Shown here: positions 1 through 6,372 of the stretch, piece after piece
How positions within the stretch are numbered: position 1 is the first letter of the stretch
Layout of the letters: each line of letters opens with the position of its first letter
NCBI GenBank assembly: GCA_007118765.1
Contig: SKQZ01000465.1
Coordinates: 1-9,438, forward strand
From: Candidatus Hydrogenedentota bacterium
GTDB taxonomy: Bacteria; Hydrogenedentota; Hydrogenedentia; Hydrogenedentales; CAITNO01
DNA length: 9,438 bases
Direction: 5' to 3'
Made by a program: the position numbers and the translations under genes
Notes under the pieces: model-generated
What the model was told of the DNA's origin: nothing
Seen by the model: the letters and a program-made list of their open reading frames with translations, nothing else
Database searches by the model: none

Positions 1-2
1 AA

Positions 3-347
3 GAAATGTGGCCGACAATGGTGGATTACAACGAAGCAACGGGCACTGCAGGCGGCAATACGGTGCAACGGTTGCGCGAAGGCATCGAACGCTTCTTTAT
101 CACGGATATTAACAATCCCGGCGCAAGCGCGCTGGCGCAAAGCAACATCGCCATATCGTGGGACACCTTTGGTTCCGGCGGCGACGCAGCGGCAACCGCA
201 GGGCTCAGCGTGTTTAATCATATCCCGGGCGGTTGCAACGTTTTGTACATGGACGGGCATGTGGAATTTGTACGCTATCCGGGTCGCTTTCCGATTGTGG
301 ACGACGAGGGTGTGCTTCGTGAGAATGGACATTTTGGACTCTATTAA
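3..347 (+). CDS. DUF1559-type pseudopilin, C-terminal part (5' truncated by window edge)
   Basis: The reading frame is open from the first complete codon of the window to a TAA at 345-347, so only the last ~114 residues are present. Near the end is the pattern H-x10-D-G (His in 'NHIPGG', then 'LYMDGHVEFV'). It resembles the 'prepilin-type processing-associated H-X9-DG' motif that ends DUF1559 proteins, with one extra residue in the spacing. Those proteins start with a type IV/type II prepilin leader and are greatly expanded in Planctomycetes, Lentisphaerae and Hydrogenedentota, where they are thought to be surface or secretion pseudopilins. The N-terminal leader that would confirm this lies upstream of the window. 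The 3' end overlaps the next gene by 23 bases, so it may be the head of the transport operon or simply cotranscribed with it. The family call is fairly secure; the function is not known. Confidence 0.75.
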   Translation, partial: EMWPTMVDYNEATGTAGGNTVQRLREGIERFFITDINNPGASALAQSNIAISWDTFGSGGDAAATAGLSVFNHIPGGCNVLYMDGHVEFVRYPGRFPIVDDEGVLRENGHFGLY

Positions 348-1221
348 ACACCTTTATTTAGAACGATATGCGTATGTGACCGTTGCCGTCACATGCGCAC
401 TTGCACTGCTGTGCGCTGGTTGTGGCGCCCCTGCCGATCTCGAGTCAGGCGAATTGGTCGCGGGCACGTCGCTGATTGCGGACATTGTGACCGATCTTAC
501 CGAGCAGCAGGTAGCCGCCTTTACCCTGCTTCCCAGCGCCTCGTGTCCCAGCCAGTTTGACATGAAAGCCAGCGATATTCGCCGGTTGCAGCAGGCCCGG
601 GTGGTGTTGATTCACCCGTGGCAATTGCAATTGGGCAATATCCGGAGCGCCATTGATGCGGCACGCCTGCCAACAGACCGGGTTATTGTGGTGGAGGTGA
701 TGGAAAACTGGATGTTGCCCGAAGCCCAGGAAACGGCAACCGCTGCATTGGTGGAGATATTGTGCACCATGTATGCCGGGCAGGCAGAGGCCATACGCGC
801 GCGCGCAGCCCTGCGCACGAAGGCCATCCATGCCGTTGCAACACAAGCGCGGGAAACTTTGCCCCGTGATGCTACGGCCCCCCATACGGTCTTGTGCAAC
901 GAAATGCAGGAGCCTTTTGTTCGGTGGGCGGGCTTTGAAATCGCCGCGACCTACGCACGGCCCGAAGACTGGAGCGTGGCGGAGACAGAACGGTTGGTGC
1001 GCGTGGGACGGGAACGGCAGGCGGCGCTGGTCATTGACAACCTGCAAAGCGGCGGCATGGCCATGAGCGCCACCTTGGCGCGTGATATTGGCGCGACAAA
1101 TGTGGTATTGTCCAATTTTCCGAACGGCTTTCGCGATACACCCACATGGGAAGCCGCCTTTATGGAGAACATCACCCGACTACAAGAAGCCCTTGCCCAA
1201 CTTGAACCCCATGACTACTGA
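325..1221 (+). CDS. Metal-type ABC transporter solute-binding lipoprotein (ZnuA/TroA fold family), atypical ligands
   Basis: A 298-residue protein if started at the ATG at 325; the frame is open further upstream (ATG at 169), but that part is the shadow of the pseudopilin gene. Residues ~15-33 form a hydrophobic signal ending in L-C-A-G-C, a lipobox-like sequence with Cys33 as the likely lipidated residue, so the protein should be tethered in the periplasm. The family pattern is visible: 'SDIRRLQQARVVL' (83-95), 'ENWMLPEA' (127-134), 'EPFVRWAGF' (196-204) and the C-terminal 'TWEAAF..NITRLQEAL'. Length is normal. The usual ligands look replaced: the first His by Ser76 (in C74-P-S), the second by Glu127, the third by Asn192 and the Asp by Ser263. 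The ATPase and permease genes directly downstream confirm the transporter role. No good ribosome site is seen at 325, so translation is probably coupled to the upstream gene, whose stop lies inside this one. The substrate is not determined. Confidence 0.82.
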   Translation: MDILDSIKHLYLERYAYVTVAVTCALALLCAGCGAPADLESGELVAGTSLIADIVTDLTEQQVAAFTLLPSASCPSQFDMKASDIRRLQQARVVLIHPWQLQLGNIRSAIDAARLPTDRVIVVEVMENWMLPEAQETATAALVEILCTMYAGQAEAIRARAALRTKAIHAVATQARETLPRDATAPHTVLCNEMQEPFVRWAGFEIAATYARPEDWSVAETERLVRVGRERQAALVIDNLQSGGMAMSATLARDIGATNVVLSNFPNGFRDTPTWEAAFMENITRLQEALAQLEPHDY

Positions 1222-1909
1222 CCCCGTGATAGAAATGCAGGACGTTGTGGCTGCTTATAATGGCGCCGCAGCGCTGACCGGCGTTTCTCTGTGCGTACAT
1301 GCGGGCGAGTGTGTCGCCCTTGCAGGCGCGAACGGCGCAGGCAAAACCACCCTCCTTACCGCTGTCAACGGCTTTGCGCCGCTTGTATCAGGGACGGTGC
1401 GTGTGCTGGGAATGAAACCCCACGGGCGAAATGCCGTGCGGGTACGCCGGCGGGTAGGCTATGTGGCCCAAACAGCGCCGCTGGACCGCCGCATGCCCAT
1501 TACGCTGATGGAATCGGTAATGACCGGGGTTTACGGCCGACTTGGCTGGCGTCAGCGCCCGTCTCAAGACGAACGCGCCCGGGTGCTGGCCATGCTGGAG
1601 GAGTTACAGTTGTCGCACCTGTCTGAACGGCCCTTGGGACATTTGTCCGGCGGCGAAACACGACGCGCCATGATAGCGCGATGCCTCGCACAACAACCGG
1701 AGATTATGCTGTTGGACGAGCCGACGGCGTCGTTGGACAAAACGTCCTGCGCCATCATCATGAATGTGATGGAACGCACCCATTGCACAGCGGGCACAAC
1801 CATACTCTGGGTTACCCATGATCTTGACGCACTGCCGCCGGGGTGCGCCCGGTTATTGCGCATGCAGAACGGCGCCATTGTAGCGGACACGGGCTGGCCG
1901 CCTGCCTGA
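1211..1909 (+). CDS. ABC transporter ATP-binding protein, metal-uptake (ZnuC/MntB-like) class
   Basis: A 232-residue stand-alone nucleotide-binding subunit. All motifs are intact and in order: Walker A GANGAGKT (39-46), Q-loop Gln87 in 'YVAQ', signature LSGGE (145-149), Walker B IMLLDE (165-170) and H-loop His203 in 'WVTHDLD'. It would power import by the binding protein and permease encoded on either side, acting on the cytoplasmic face of the inner membrane. The start is taken as the ATG at 1211, which overlaps the end of the binding-protein gene by 11 bases; a longer frame from 1082 would extend through that gene and has no family support. Protein length and the 'R.RVGYVAQ' stretch fit the zinc/manganese/iron chelate subfamily better than other ABC importers, and the ABC-3 permease partner settles it. 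The metal cannot be read from this subunit. Confidence 0.93.
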   Translation: MTTDPVIEMQDVVAAYNGAAALTGVSLCVHAGECVALAGANGAGKTTLLTAVNGFAPLVSGTVRVLGMKPHGRNAVRVRRRVGYVAQTAPLDRRMPITLMESVMTGVYGRLGWRQRPSQDERARVLAMLEELQLSHLSERPLGHLSGGETRRAMIARCLAQQPEIMLLDEPTASLDKTSCAIIMNVMERTHCTAGTTILWVTHDLDALPPGCARLLRMQNGAIVADTGWPPA

Positions 1910-1914
1910 AGGAG
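1909..1914 (+). promoter_or_regulatory. Strong ribosome-binding site fixing a GTG start
   Basis: AAGGAG overlaps the last base of the ATPase stop codon and lies 8 bases before GTG at 1923. It supports the GTG start of the permease, since no ATG lies at a suitable distance. Confidence 0.8.
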
Positions 1915-1922
1915 TGTAGACT

Positions 1923-2759
1923 GTGTTTGATTGGATACAACATGCATATCTGCAAAATGCCGTGCTGGCCGGTTTCTTTTCGGGCGCCTTGTGCGGCATT
2001 GTAGGCGTTTTTCTGGTGACGATGCAGGCCTCCTTTCTGGGGATATGCATTGCACACGCCGCGTTTGCAGGCGCGCTGTTCGGTTTGTTTCTGGGGTTTA
2101 ACCCCATGATCGGCGCCATTGTTTTCAGTCTTGCCGCCGCCGCGGTAATCGGACCGGTGGCGGATCGCGGTTCGCTGGCGCCCGATGCCGCCATCGGCAT
2201 CTTGTTTTCCGTTATGATCGGCGTCGCGTTCCTGATAATGGGCATGATGCCCGCAGGCAGACCCGAAGCGCTCAGTTTGTTTTGGGGCGCCATTCTCACC
2301 GTATCACGGGGAGACATTGTTTTGCTTGCGCTCGTATTGTTGTTGGTGACAACATTGCTGATAGTGTTCTTCCGACCGTTGCAGGTGGTGGTGTGCCATC
2401 GTTCCGTCGCTGCCGCCGCGGGCATTCCGGCCACGCTCTATTTCTACGGCATCCTCTGCGCCACCGGCGTTTCGATAGCCGTATCACTGCCCAGTGTTGG
2501 GGGATTGCTGGTGTACAGTCTTGTGATTAACCCCGCCGCCGCCGCCTACCAACTCACTTATAACTTCAAACTGTTGCTTGCGCTTGCGGCAGCATTCGGC
2601 GTGATTTCCTGCTGGGTGGGTCTTTCCCTGTCCTATCTTTTTGACGCTCCGGCAGGCGCGGCGATTGTGCTCACCTCGGCGGGGATATTTGCCGTTGCAT
2701 GCGTCATATCACCAAAAAGGAGAAATCGCTCATGGAATGCAGCGCCCGCGAAACCATAA
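1923..2759 (+). CDS. ABC-3 family metal permease (ZnuB/MntC-like)
   Basis: A 278-residue integral membrane protein, the usual length for the family, starting at GTG. About eight hydrophobic segments can be traced (roughly residues 12-34, 38-58, 61-80, 90-110, 132-150, 170-190, 192-207, 215-262 as two). Family landmarks are present: 'GIVGVFLV' and 'IAHAAFAG' (43-50) in the first third, 'LFWGAILTVSRGD' (119-131) where relatives have LFGDIL, 'VGGLLVYSLVINPAAAA' (192-208), and 'SYLFDAPAGAAIVL' (237-250) near the end. It forms the channel through which the solute delivered by the upstream lipoprotein is imported. The gene begins 13 bases after the ATPase stop and its last 28 bases overlap the methyltransferase gene, so its 3' end also carries that gene's ribosome site. 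The basic C-terminal tail (PKRRNR) would lie in the cytoplasm. Confidence 0.92.
   Translation: MFDWIQHAYLQNAVLAGFFSGALCGIVGVFLVTMQASFLGICIAHAAFAGALFGLFLGFNPMIGAIVFSLAAAAVIGPVADRGSLAPDAAIGILFSVMIGVAFLIMGMMPAGRPEALSLFWGAILTVSRGDIVLLALVLLLVTTLLIVFFRPLQVVVCHRSVAAAAGIPATLYFYGILCATGVSIAVSLPSVGGLLVYSLVINPAAAAYQLTYNFKLLLALAAAFGVISCWVGLSLSYLFDAPAGAAIVLTSAGIFAVACVISPKRRNRSWNAAPAKP
2717..2722 (+). promoter_or_regulatory. Ribosome-binding site fixing the methyltransferase start
   Basis: AAGGAG inside the permease gene, 9 bases before ATG at 2732. It favours 2732 over the in-frame ATG at 2699, which has no such site. Confidence 0.75.
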
Positions 2760-3370
2760 GGCGAACCCGCGCTTTTTTCGATGAACGGGCCGCCCAATGG
2801 GACACCATGATTAGCGCGGACCATGCACATCGCCTGCAACGCATTATTGAATCGTTGCCCATAGCGCCCGACGCACGGATACTGGACGTAGGATGCGGCA
2901 CCGGCGTTCTGTTCCCCATTCTGGCGGGCTTGCTTGACACGCGGGGGTGTGTGGTTGCCGTTGATGTGTCCTTTGCCATGATGCGCGAAACTCGTAGGCG
3001 CATCGCACAGCTGTGCAACGAACAAGCCACGCCCGAACACCTGTTGCTGCAAGCGGATGTGGCGTACCCGCCGTTGCGGCCAGGTTCCTTTGATTGGGTG
3101 ATTTGCAACAGCTGCTTCCCGCACTTCCATAACCAGCAGCAGGCCGTAACCGCCATGGCCGGGTTGTTATCTCCGGCGGGCACCCTGATAATCTGTCACA
3201 CCGAAAGCCGCGCCGCCATTAACGAACTGCACCGCACCGTAGGCGGCGTGGTGGGCGGCCACGCTTTGCCCGACGCGCCGGAAATGGAATCGCTTGTTAC
3301 AGCGGCGGGGTTGCAACTGGAGACCCTGAGCGACCAATCCGATGCGTATTTGCTGTGCGCATGCAAATAG
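2732..3370 (+). CDS. Class I SAM-dependent methyltransferase, coupled to the metal ABC genes
   Basis: A 212-residue protein. Residues 14-23 ('AFFDERAAQW') form the helix common ahead of UbiE-type methyltransferases. Motif I is 'ILDVGCGTG' (50-58), the acidic ribose-binding residue is Asp78 in 'VAVDVS', and 'LQADV' (106-110) supplies the adenine-side Asp. The second half contains 'CNSCFPHFHN' (125-134) and 'HTESRAAINELHR' (156-168), followed by 'LPDAPEMESLVTAAGL'. The H-x-x-S-R-x-x-I-N-x-x-H-R type segment is, as I recall, shared by a subfamily found beside metal or corrinoid transport genes in anaerobes; I cannot check that here. The gene overlaps the permease gene by 28 bases and is probably translated from the same message. 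The methyl acceptor is unknown. A role in modifying a metallophore or a metal(loid) imported by the transporter is a guess from context only. Confidence 0.85.
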   Translation: MECSARETIRRTRAFFDERAAQWDTMISADHAHRLQRIIESLPIAPDARILDVGCGTGVLFPILAGLLDTRGCVVAVDVSFAMMRETRRRIAQLCNEQATPEHLLLQADVAYPPLRPGSFDWVICNSCFPHFHNQQQAVTAMAGLLSPAGTLIICHTESRAAINELHRTVGGVVGGHALPDAPEMESLVTAAGLQLETLSDQSDAYLLCACK

Positions 3371-3379
3371 CGTGTTTTG

Positions 3380-4210
3380 TCACGGGCCGAATCCGAAGGG
3401 GCCGGGCGCAAACCCGTCCTCGGTATTCGGGTTGACGTGATACATCCCCAAAGGGCTGTTGTACAGCTGAATCATGCGCAGCAACTCTGAAAAACCAATG
3501 CGCCAATCTGTCGGTGCGTAGTCGGCATCATGGGGCATGCAGTCCCGGTCGCCCGGACCGGGCGCATATCCATCAACCCCGGCTGCATTGCAATGGTAAC
3601 TCCCGGCGTTATACAACTGCACCACGCGAACCAGTTCCGAGAGCGTAATCCGCCAATCTTTCGTGGTGTCTGCGCTGTGTTTTTCGGCGGCAGCCAGTAC
3701 GTGTATGTGCCCGGGATTAAACTGCACGGACACAGGCGCCGCCGCCGCGCTGGCGCCGTAGGTGGCCGCGCTGGAAACAGGCAGGGTAACCGCAGGCGGT
3801 GTGTCAGGGTCAACACGCAACAGCAGATAACAGATGATGCCCTCGGGCAGCGCTTCAACGCCGCCAAAGAATGCCATGGTCATGCCGTCTTCATGCAATT
3901 CGTAATCAATCGCTTTTGACTTTTCCGTTAGCTCCGGCGTTGGCAGCACCTCTTCCACGTGAATGGCGTCCACGGGAAACGTAACGTGGAAAGCGAGCGT
4001 GGAAACAGGCCGGTCATCGGTTTGCGCAAATGTTATGGGCATATAAATGACCACGTCGGCAGGTGCGTTAATCTCGGGCACAGTAATAACGGTGTCGGCC
4101 AATGCGTTCTGCGCCATGCCGGAAAACACCACAACACCGCACAACAATATCCATGCTCCTGCGCCATTCCGACTGCGTACTGGTTGGGATATCGGGTGTT
4201 GACTGTTCAT
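3380..4210 (-). CDS. Secreted protein with cohesin-like domain and two dockerin-like repeats
   Basis: A 276-residue protein starting at the ATG whose complement is at 4208-4210. The frame is open upstream to about 4574, but the next Met would put 85 unsupported residues ahead of a clear signal peptide. That signal is a basic N-terminus (R12, R14), a hydrophobic core at 19-33 and a likely cleavage after ALA (36-38). Residues ~40-172 are predicted beta-rich ('VITVPEINAPADVVIYMPI', 'FHVTFPVDAIHVEEV', 'GIICYLLLRVD', closing 'GHIHVL'), a pattern like cohesin-fold or carbohydrate-adhesion domains. Then come two repeats, each 'DWRI..SEL.R..QLYN' (185-201 and 235-251) followed by '..DGYAPGP' or 'EDGFAPGP'. 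The first contains an EF-hand-like 12-residue loop, D181 to E192. Cys207 and Cys224 lie between the repeats. It probably acts outside the cell in Ca-dependent adhesion or surface assembly; no catalytic motif is seen. It converges on the methyltransferase gene with 9 bases between stops. Confidence 0.78.
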   Translation of the reverse strand: MNSQHPISQPVRSRNGAGAWILLCGVVVFSGMAQNALADTVITVPEINAPADVVIYMPITFAQTDDRPVSTLAFHVTFPVDAIHVEEVLPTPELTEKSKAIDYELHEDGMTMAFFGGVEALPEGIICYLLLRVDPDTPPAVTLPVSSAATYGASAAAAPVSVQFNPGHIHVLAAAEKHSADTTKDWRITLSELVRVVQLYNAGSYHCNAAGVDGYAPGPGDRDCMPHDADYAPTDWRIGFSELLRMIQLYNSPLGMYHVNPNTEDGFAPGPFGFGP

Positions 4211-4263
4211 TCTCTTGTGCTTTACATGCTGTGTTCTGCCGAACCATTGTGTTCGTTCACGTG

Positions 4264-4274
4264 CAAGTATACCA
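4264..4274 (-). promoter_or_regulatory. Extended -10 promoter element for the cohesin/dockerin-like gene
   Basis: On the minus strand the sequence reads TGGTATACTTG: an extended -10 (TG-n-TATACT, hexamer at 4266-4271). A clear -35 is missing (TTATCC-like at a 17-base spacing), as is common with extended -10 promoters. Transcription would start near 4259, about 50 bases before the ATG at 4210. The same 11 bases recur at 4604-4614. Confidence 0.5.
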
Positions 4275-4303
4275 CACTGAATCCGGCGGGATAAGCGTAC
4301 GGC

Positions 4304-4353
4304 AAAAAGGGAGCCGTACGGTACACCTGCACGCCGGTTGTACCGTACGGCTC
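4304..4353 (-). terminator. Perfect 15-bp hairpin followed by T5 (minus strand)
   Basis: The arms at 4311-4325 and 4339-4353 are perfectly complementary over 15 bp (GAGCCGTACGGTACA), with a 13-base loop. On the minus strand the stem is followed by CC and then TTTTT, which fits an intrinsic terminator in that direction; there is no T-run on the plus side. A further CGTACGGC at 4296-4303 is an inverted copy of GCCGTACG at 4313-4320, so an alternative shorter stem is possible. It lies between the extended -10 elements at 4604 and 4264. Confidence 0.55.
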
Positions 4354-4603
4354 GAAAAACTGCCGCCGACTGTCCGAGGGCGCTCTTGACCGCGCTGTTC
4401 CATCGGCGTTGTACGCCAGTGTCCTGATAAGGACCTCCGCAGGGCGCGCCTCGCAGCCTGCACACACCCGCCGCGCCTGTTACGCAAGCGGGCTCACTCC
4501 TTTGAACCGACCGGCGCCGGTTATACGGCGGGTCTCCTCTTTTTGCCCAACCTTCACCACGTTTCGGGCGCCGCCGCGTTTACCGCGCCTGCCATGTCCA
4601 CAT
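4354..4603 (-). other. Unassigned intergenic sequence, candidate small RNA gene
   Basis: About 250 bases between a minus-strand extended -10 promoter and the hairpin terminator at 4304-4353. I see no convincing protein gene. A minus-strand frame of 81 codons (4222-4467, GTG start) runs through the hairpin and the next promoter and lacks a ribosome site. Local palindromes include ACCGGCGCCGGT (4510-4521) and a GTCC/GGAC stem at 4421-4434. I compared it by eye with 6S RNA, RNase P RNA, SRP RNA, tmRNA and common riboswitches and found no match that holds. Confidence 0.3.
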
Positions 4604-4614
4604 CAAGTATACCA
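4604..4614 (-). promoter_or_regulatory. Extended -10 promoter element downstream of the groEL terminator
   Basis: The minus strand reads TGGTATACTTG, with the -10 hexamer TATACT at 4606-4611, identical over 11 bases to the element at 4264-4274. It lies just past the groEL terminator, so it would start a new transcript near 4599 rather than extend groEL. No convincing -35 is seen. Confidence 0.4.
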
Positions 4615-4639
4615 TGCTTATGGTGCGGCGTGGGCACAT

Positions 4640-4672
4640 AAAAAAAGCCGCGCGACATATCGTCGCACGGCT
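4640..4672 (-). terminator. Intrinsic terminator of groES-groEL
   Basis: On the minus strand an 11-bp stem (arms 4662-4672 and 4646-4656, one G-U pair) closes a 5-base loop and runs straight into a T7 tract (4640-4646). It begins about 25 bases after the groEL stop codon. Confidence 0.88.
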
Positions 4673-4696
4673 CCGAGTGTAAACTTGTTCAGCGGC

Positions 4697-6346
4697 TTAG
4701 TACATGCCGCCCATACCGCCCATGCCGCCCATGTCGCCGCCCGGAGGGCCGCCTGCAGGCGCTTTCTCGGGTTCGGGCAAGTCGGCAATAAGCACTTCCG
4801 TCGTCAGCAGCAGGCTGGCAATACTGGCAGCGTTCTGCAGCGCGGTGCGCGTCACCTTGGTCGGGTCGAGTACGCCGGCCTTAATCAGGTCTTCGTATTC
4901 GCCGCTCTCGGCGTTGTAGCCCACATTGCCTTTTTTGCCACGCACGTTCTGGACAACCGTAGCGCCTTCGTCGCCGGCATTGATGGCCAGCTGGCGCAGC
5001 GGCTCTTCAAGCGCGCGCTTGACAATGCGCATGCCGATGCCTTCGTCGCTGTCAATATCGGCTTCTTTGATGGCGTCTTGGCAGCGCAGCAGCGCAACAC
5101 CGCCGCCGGCCACAATGCCTTCTTCAACCGCAGCACGTGTGGCATGCAGTGCATCTTCAACGCGTGCTTTCTTTTCTTTCATCTCGATCTCGGTCGCCGC
5201 GCCAACATTGATGACGGCTACGCCACCGGCGAGCTTGGCCAGGCGTTCCTGCAGCTTCTCACGGTCATAATCCGAAGAGGTCTCTTCAATCTGCTTCCGA
5301 ATCAGGTTGATGCGCCCCATAATGTCCGCGCTTGCGCCCGCACCTTCAACGATGGTGGTGCTGTCTTTGTCAATTACCACCCGCTTGGCACGTCCGAGGT
5401 CGGAAAGCTGCACACTTTCAAGAGAACGGCCCAGGTCTTCGGTAATGCACAGGCCGCCGGTAAGAATGGCAATGTCTTCCAGCATGGCTTTGCGGCGGTC
5501 GCCGAATCCCGGCGCCTTCACTGAAACCGCTTGGAATGTGCCGCGAATCTTGTTGACCACCAACGTGGCCAGCGCTTCGCCTTCCACATCTTCCGCAATG
5601 ACCAACAGCGGCTTGCTGTTCTTCGCAATGTTTTCCAACAGCGGCAGCAGGTCTTTCAGCGACGAGATTTTCTTCTCATGAATGAGGATGTAGGCGTCTT
5701 CGAGCACACAGGTCATGTTCTCGGAATCCGTCACGAAATAAGGCGACAAATATCCCTTGTCGAACTGCATGCCTTCGACGACATCCAAAGTCGTCTCGAT
5801 GCTCTTTGCCTCTTCAACCGTAATGGTGCCGTCATTGCCGACCTTTTCCATGGCCTCGGCGATAATGTCACCGATTTCCATGTCGCTGTTCGCGCTGATG
5901 GCCGCCACGTTGCGGATGACTTCTTTGTCGTTGCGCACCTGCTTGCTCATGGTCGCCAGTTTGTTGACCACCGCATCAGTGGCTTGGTCAATACCGCGTT
6001 TCAGTGCCATGGGATTGGCGCCTGCGGTTACGTTGCGCAGGCCTTCGCGGAAGATCGCTTCGGCCAACAGCGTCGCCGTGGTGGTGCCGTCACCGGCAAC
6101 ATCCGACGTTTTGGACGCCACTTCTTTGACCATCTGCGCGCCCATGTTCTCGTACTTGTCTTCAAGTTCGATTTCTTTGGCAACACTCACACCGTCTTTG
6201 GTTACGGTGGGAGCGCCCCATTTCTTGTCCAATACCACATTGCGGCCCTTCGGGCCGAGCGTTACTTTTACTGCACGGCTCAGCTGCGCCACGCCGTCTA
6301 ATACGCTGCGACGCGCACTTTCACCAAATTCCAATTGCTTTGGCAT
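4697..6346 (-). CDS. groL: Chaperonin GroEL (60 kDa subunit)
   Basis: A complete 549-residue GroEL. The N-terminal 'KVTLGPKGRNVVLD' (27-40) and 'DGTTTAT' (86-92) nucleotide-binding segments are intact. The ATP-hydrolysis residues are present: Asp51, Asp86 and Asp398 (E. coli numbering 52, 87, 398). The chaperonin signature AAVEEGIVAGGG is at 405-416, and the C-terminal Gly-Met tail ends MGGMGGMGGMY, which projects into the central cavity. It forms the 14-mer cage that folds cytosolic proteins with the GroES lid. A GGAGG ribosome site lies 8 bases before the ATG. The gene starts 26 bases after the groES stop and ends ahead of a strong terminator, so the two form a simple bicistronic operon. 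The full set of motifs argues for the main housekeeping copy, though extra copies elsewhere cannot be excluded. Confidence 0.98.
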   Translation of the reverse strand: MPKQLEFGESARRSVLDGVAQLSRAVKVTLGPKGRNVVLDKKWGAPTVTKDGVSVAKEIELEDKYENMGAQMVKEVASKTSDVAGDGTTTATLLAEAIFREGLRNVTAGANPMALKRGIDQATDAVVNKLATMSKQVRNDKEVIRNVAAISANSDMEIGDIIAEAMEKVGNDGTITVEEAKSIETTLDVVEGMQFDKGYLSPYFVTDSENMTCVLEDAYILIHEKKISSLKDLLPLLENIAKNSKPLLVIAEDVEGEALATLVVNKIRGTFQAVSVKAPGFGDRRKAMLEDIAILTGGLCITEDLGRSLESVQLSDLGRAKRVVIDKDSTTIVEGAGASADIMGRINLIRKQIEETSSDYDREKLQERLAKLAGGVAVINVGAATEIEMKEKKARVEDALHATRAAVEEGIVAGGGVALLRCQDAIKEADIDSDEGIGMRIVKRALEEPLRQLAINAGDEGATVVQNVRGKKGNVGYNAESGEYEDLIKAGVLDPTKVTRTALQNAASIASLLLTTEVLIADLPEPEKAPAGGPPGGDMGGMGGMGGMY

Positions 6347-6372
6347 AATTTGTTCCTCCGAATTTGAGGTTG

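Noticed and set aside
445..1047. 200-codon minus-strand frame opposite the binding-protein gene
   Set aside because: It is a shadow: the plus-strand frame has the lipoprotein signal and family motifs and fits the operon.
4211..4465. 85-residue N-terminal extension of the cohesin/dockerin-like protein
   Set aside because: The signal peptide begins at the Met at 4210, a promoter-like -10 and a hairpin terminator lie inside the extension, and its translation is arginine-rich with no domain.
4222..4467. Minus-strand 81-codon frame with a GTG start
   Set aside because: It has no ribosome site, runs through the 15-bp hairpin and the next gene's promoter, and matches no family I know. It is kept only as the alternative to the small RNA idea.
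4470..4520. Plus-strand CGCAAGCGGGCTCACTCC resembling part of E. coli 6S RNA
   Set aside because: The resemblance covers only one short stretch, and I could not find the matching closing stem or the central bubble.
4526..4548. Minus-strand GAGGAGACCCGCC resembling the B12 box of cobalamin riboswitches
   Set aside because: Two core positions differ, the invariant GCCACTG segment and the upstream conserved parts are absent, and the spacing to the next gene is too long.
4409..5524. Long plus-strand open frame of 371 codons opposite groEL and the intergenic region
   Set aside because: It lies antisense to the 3' half of groEL, whose codon bias opens the opposite strand, and its translation has no recognisable domain or ribosome site.
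5531..6301. Plus-strand open frame of 256 codons opposite groEL
   Set aside because: It is a shadow of groEL; the sense strand encodes a fully conserved chaperonin.
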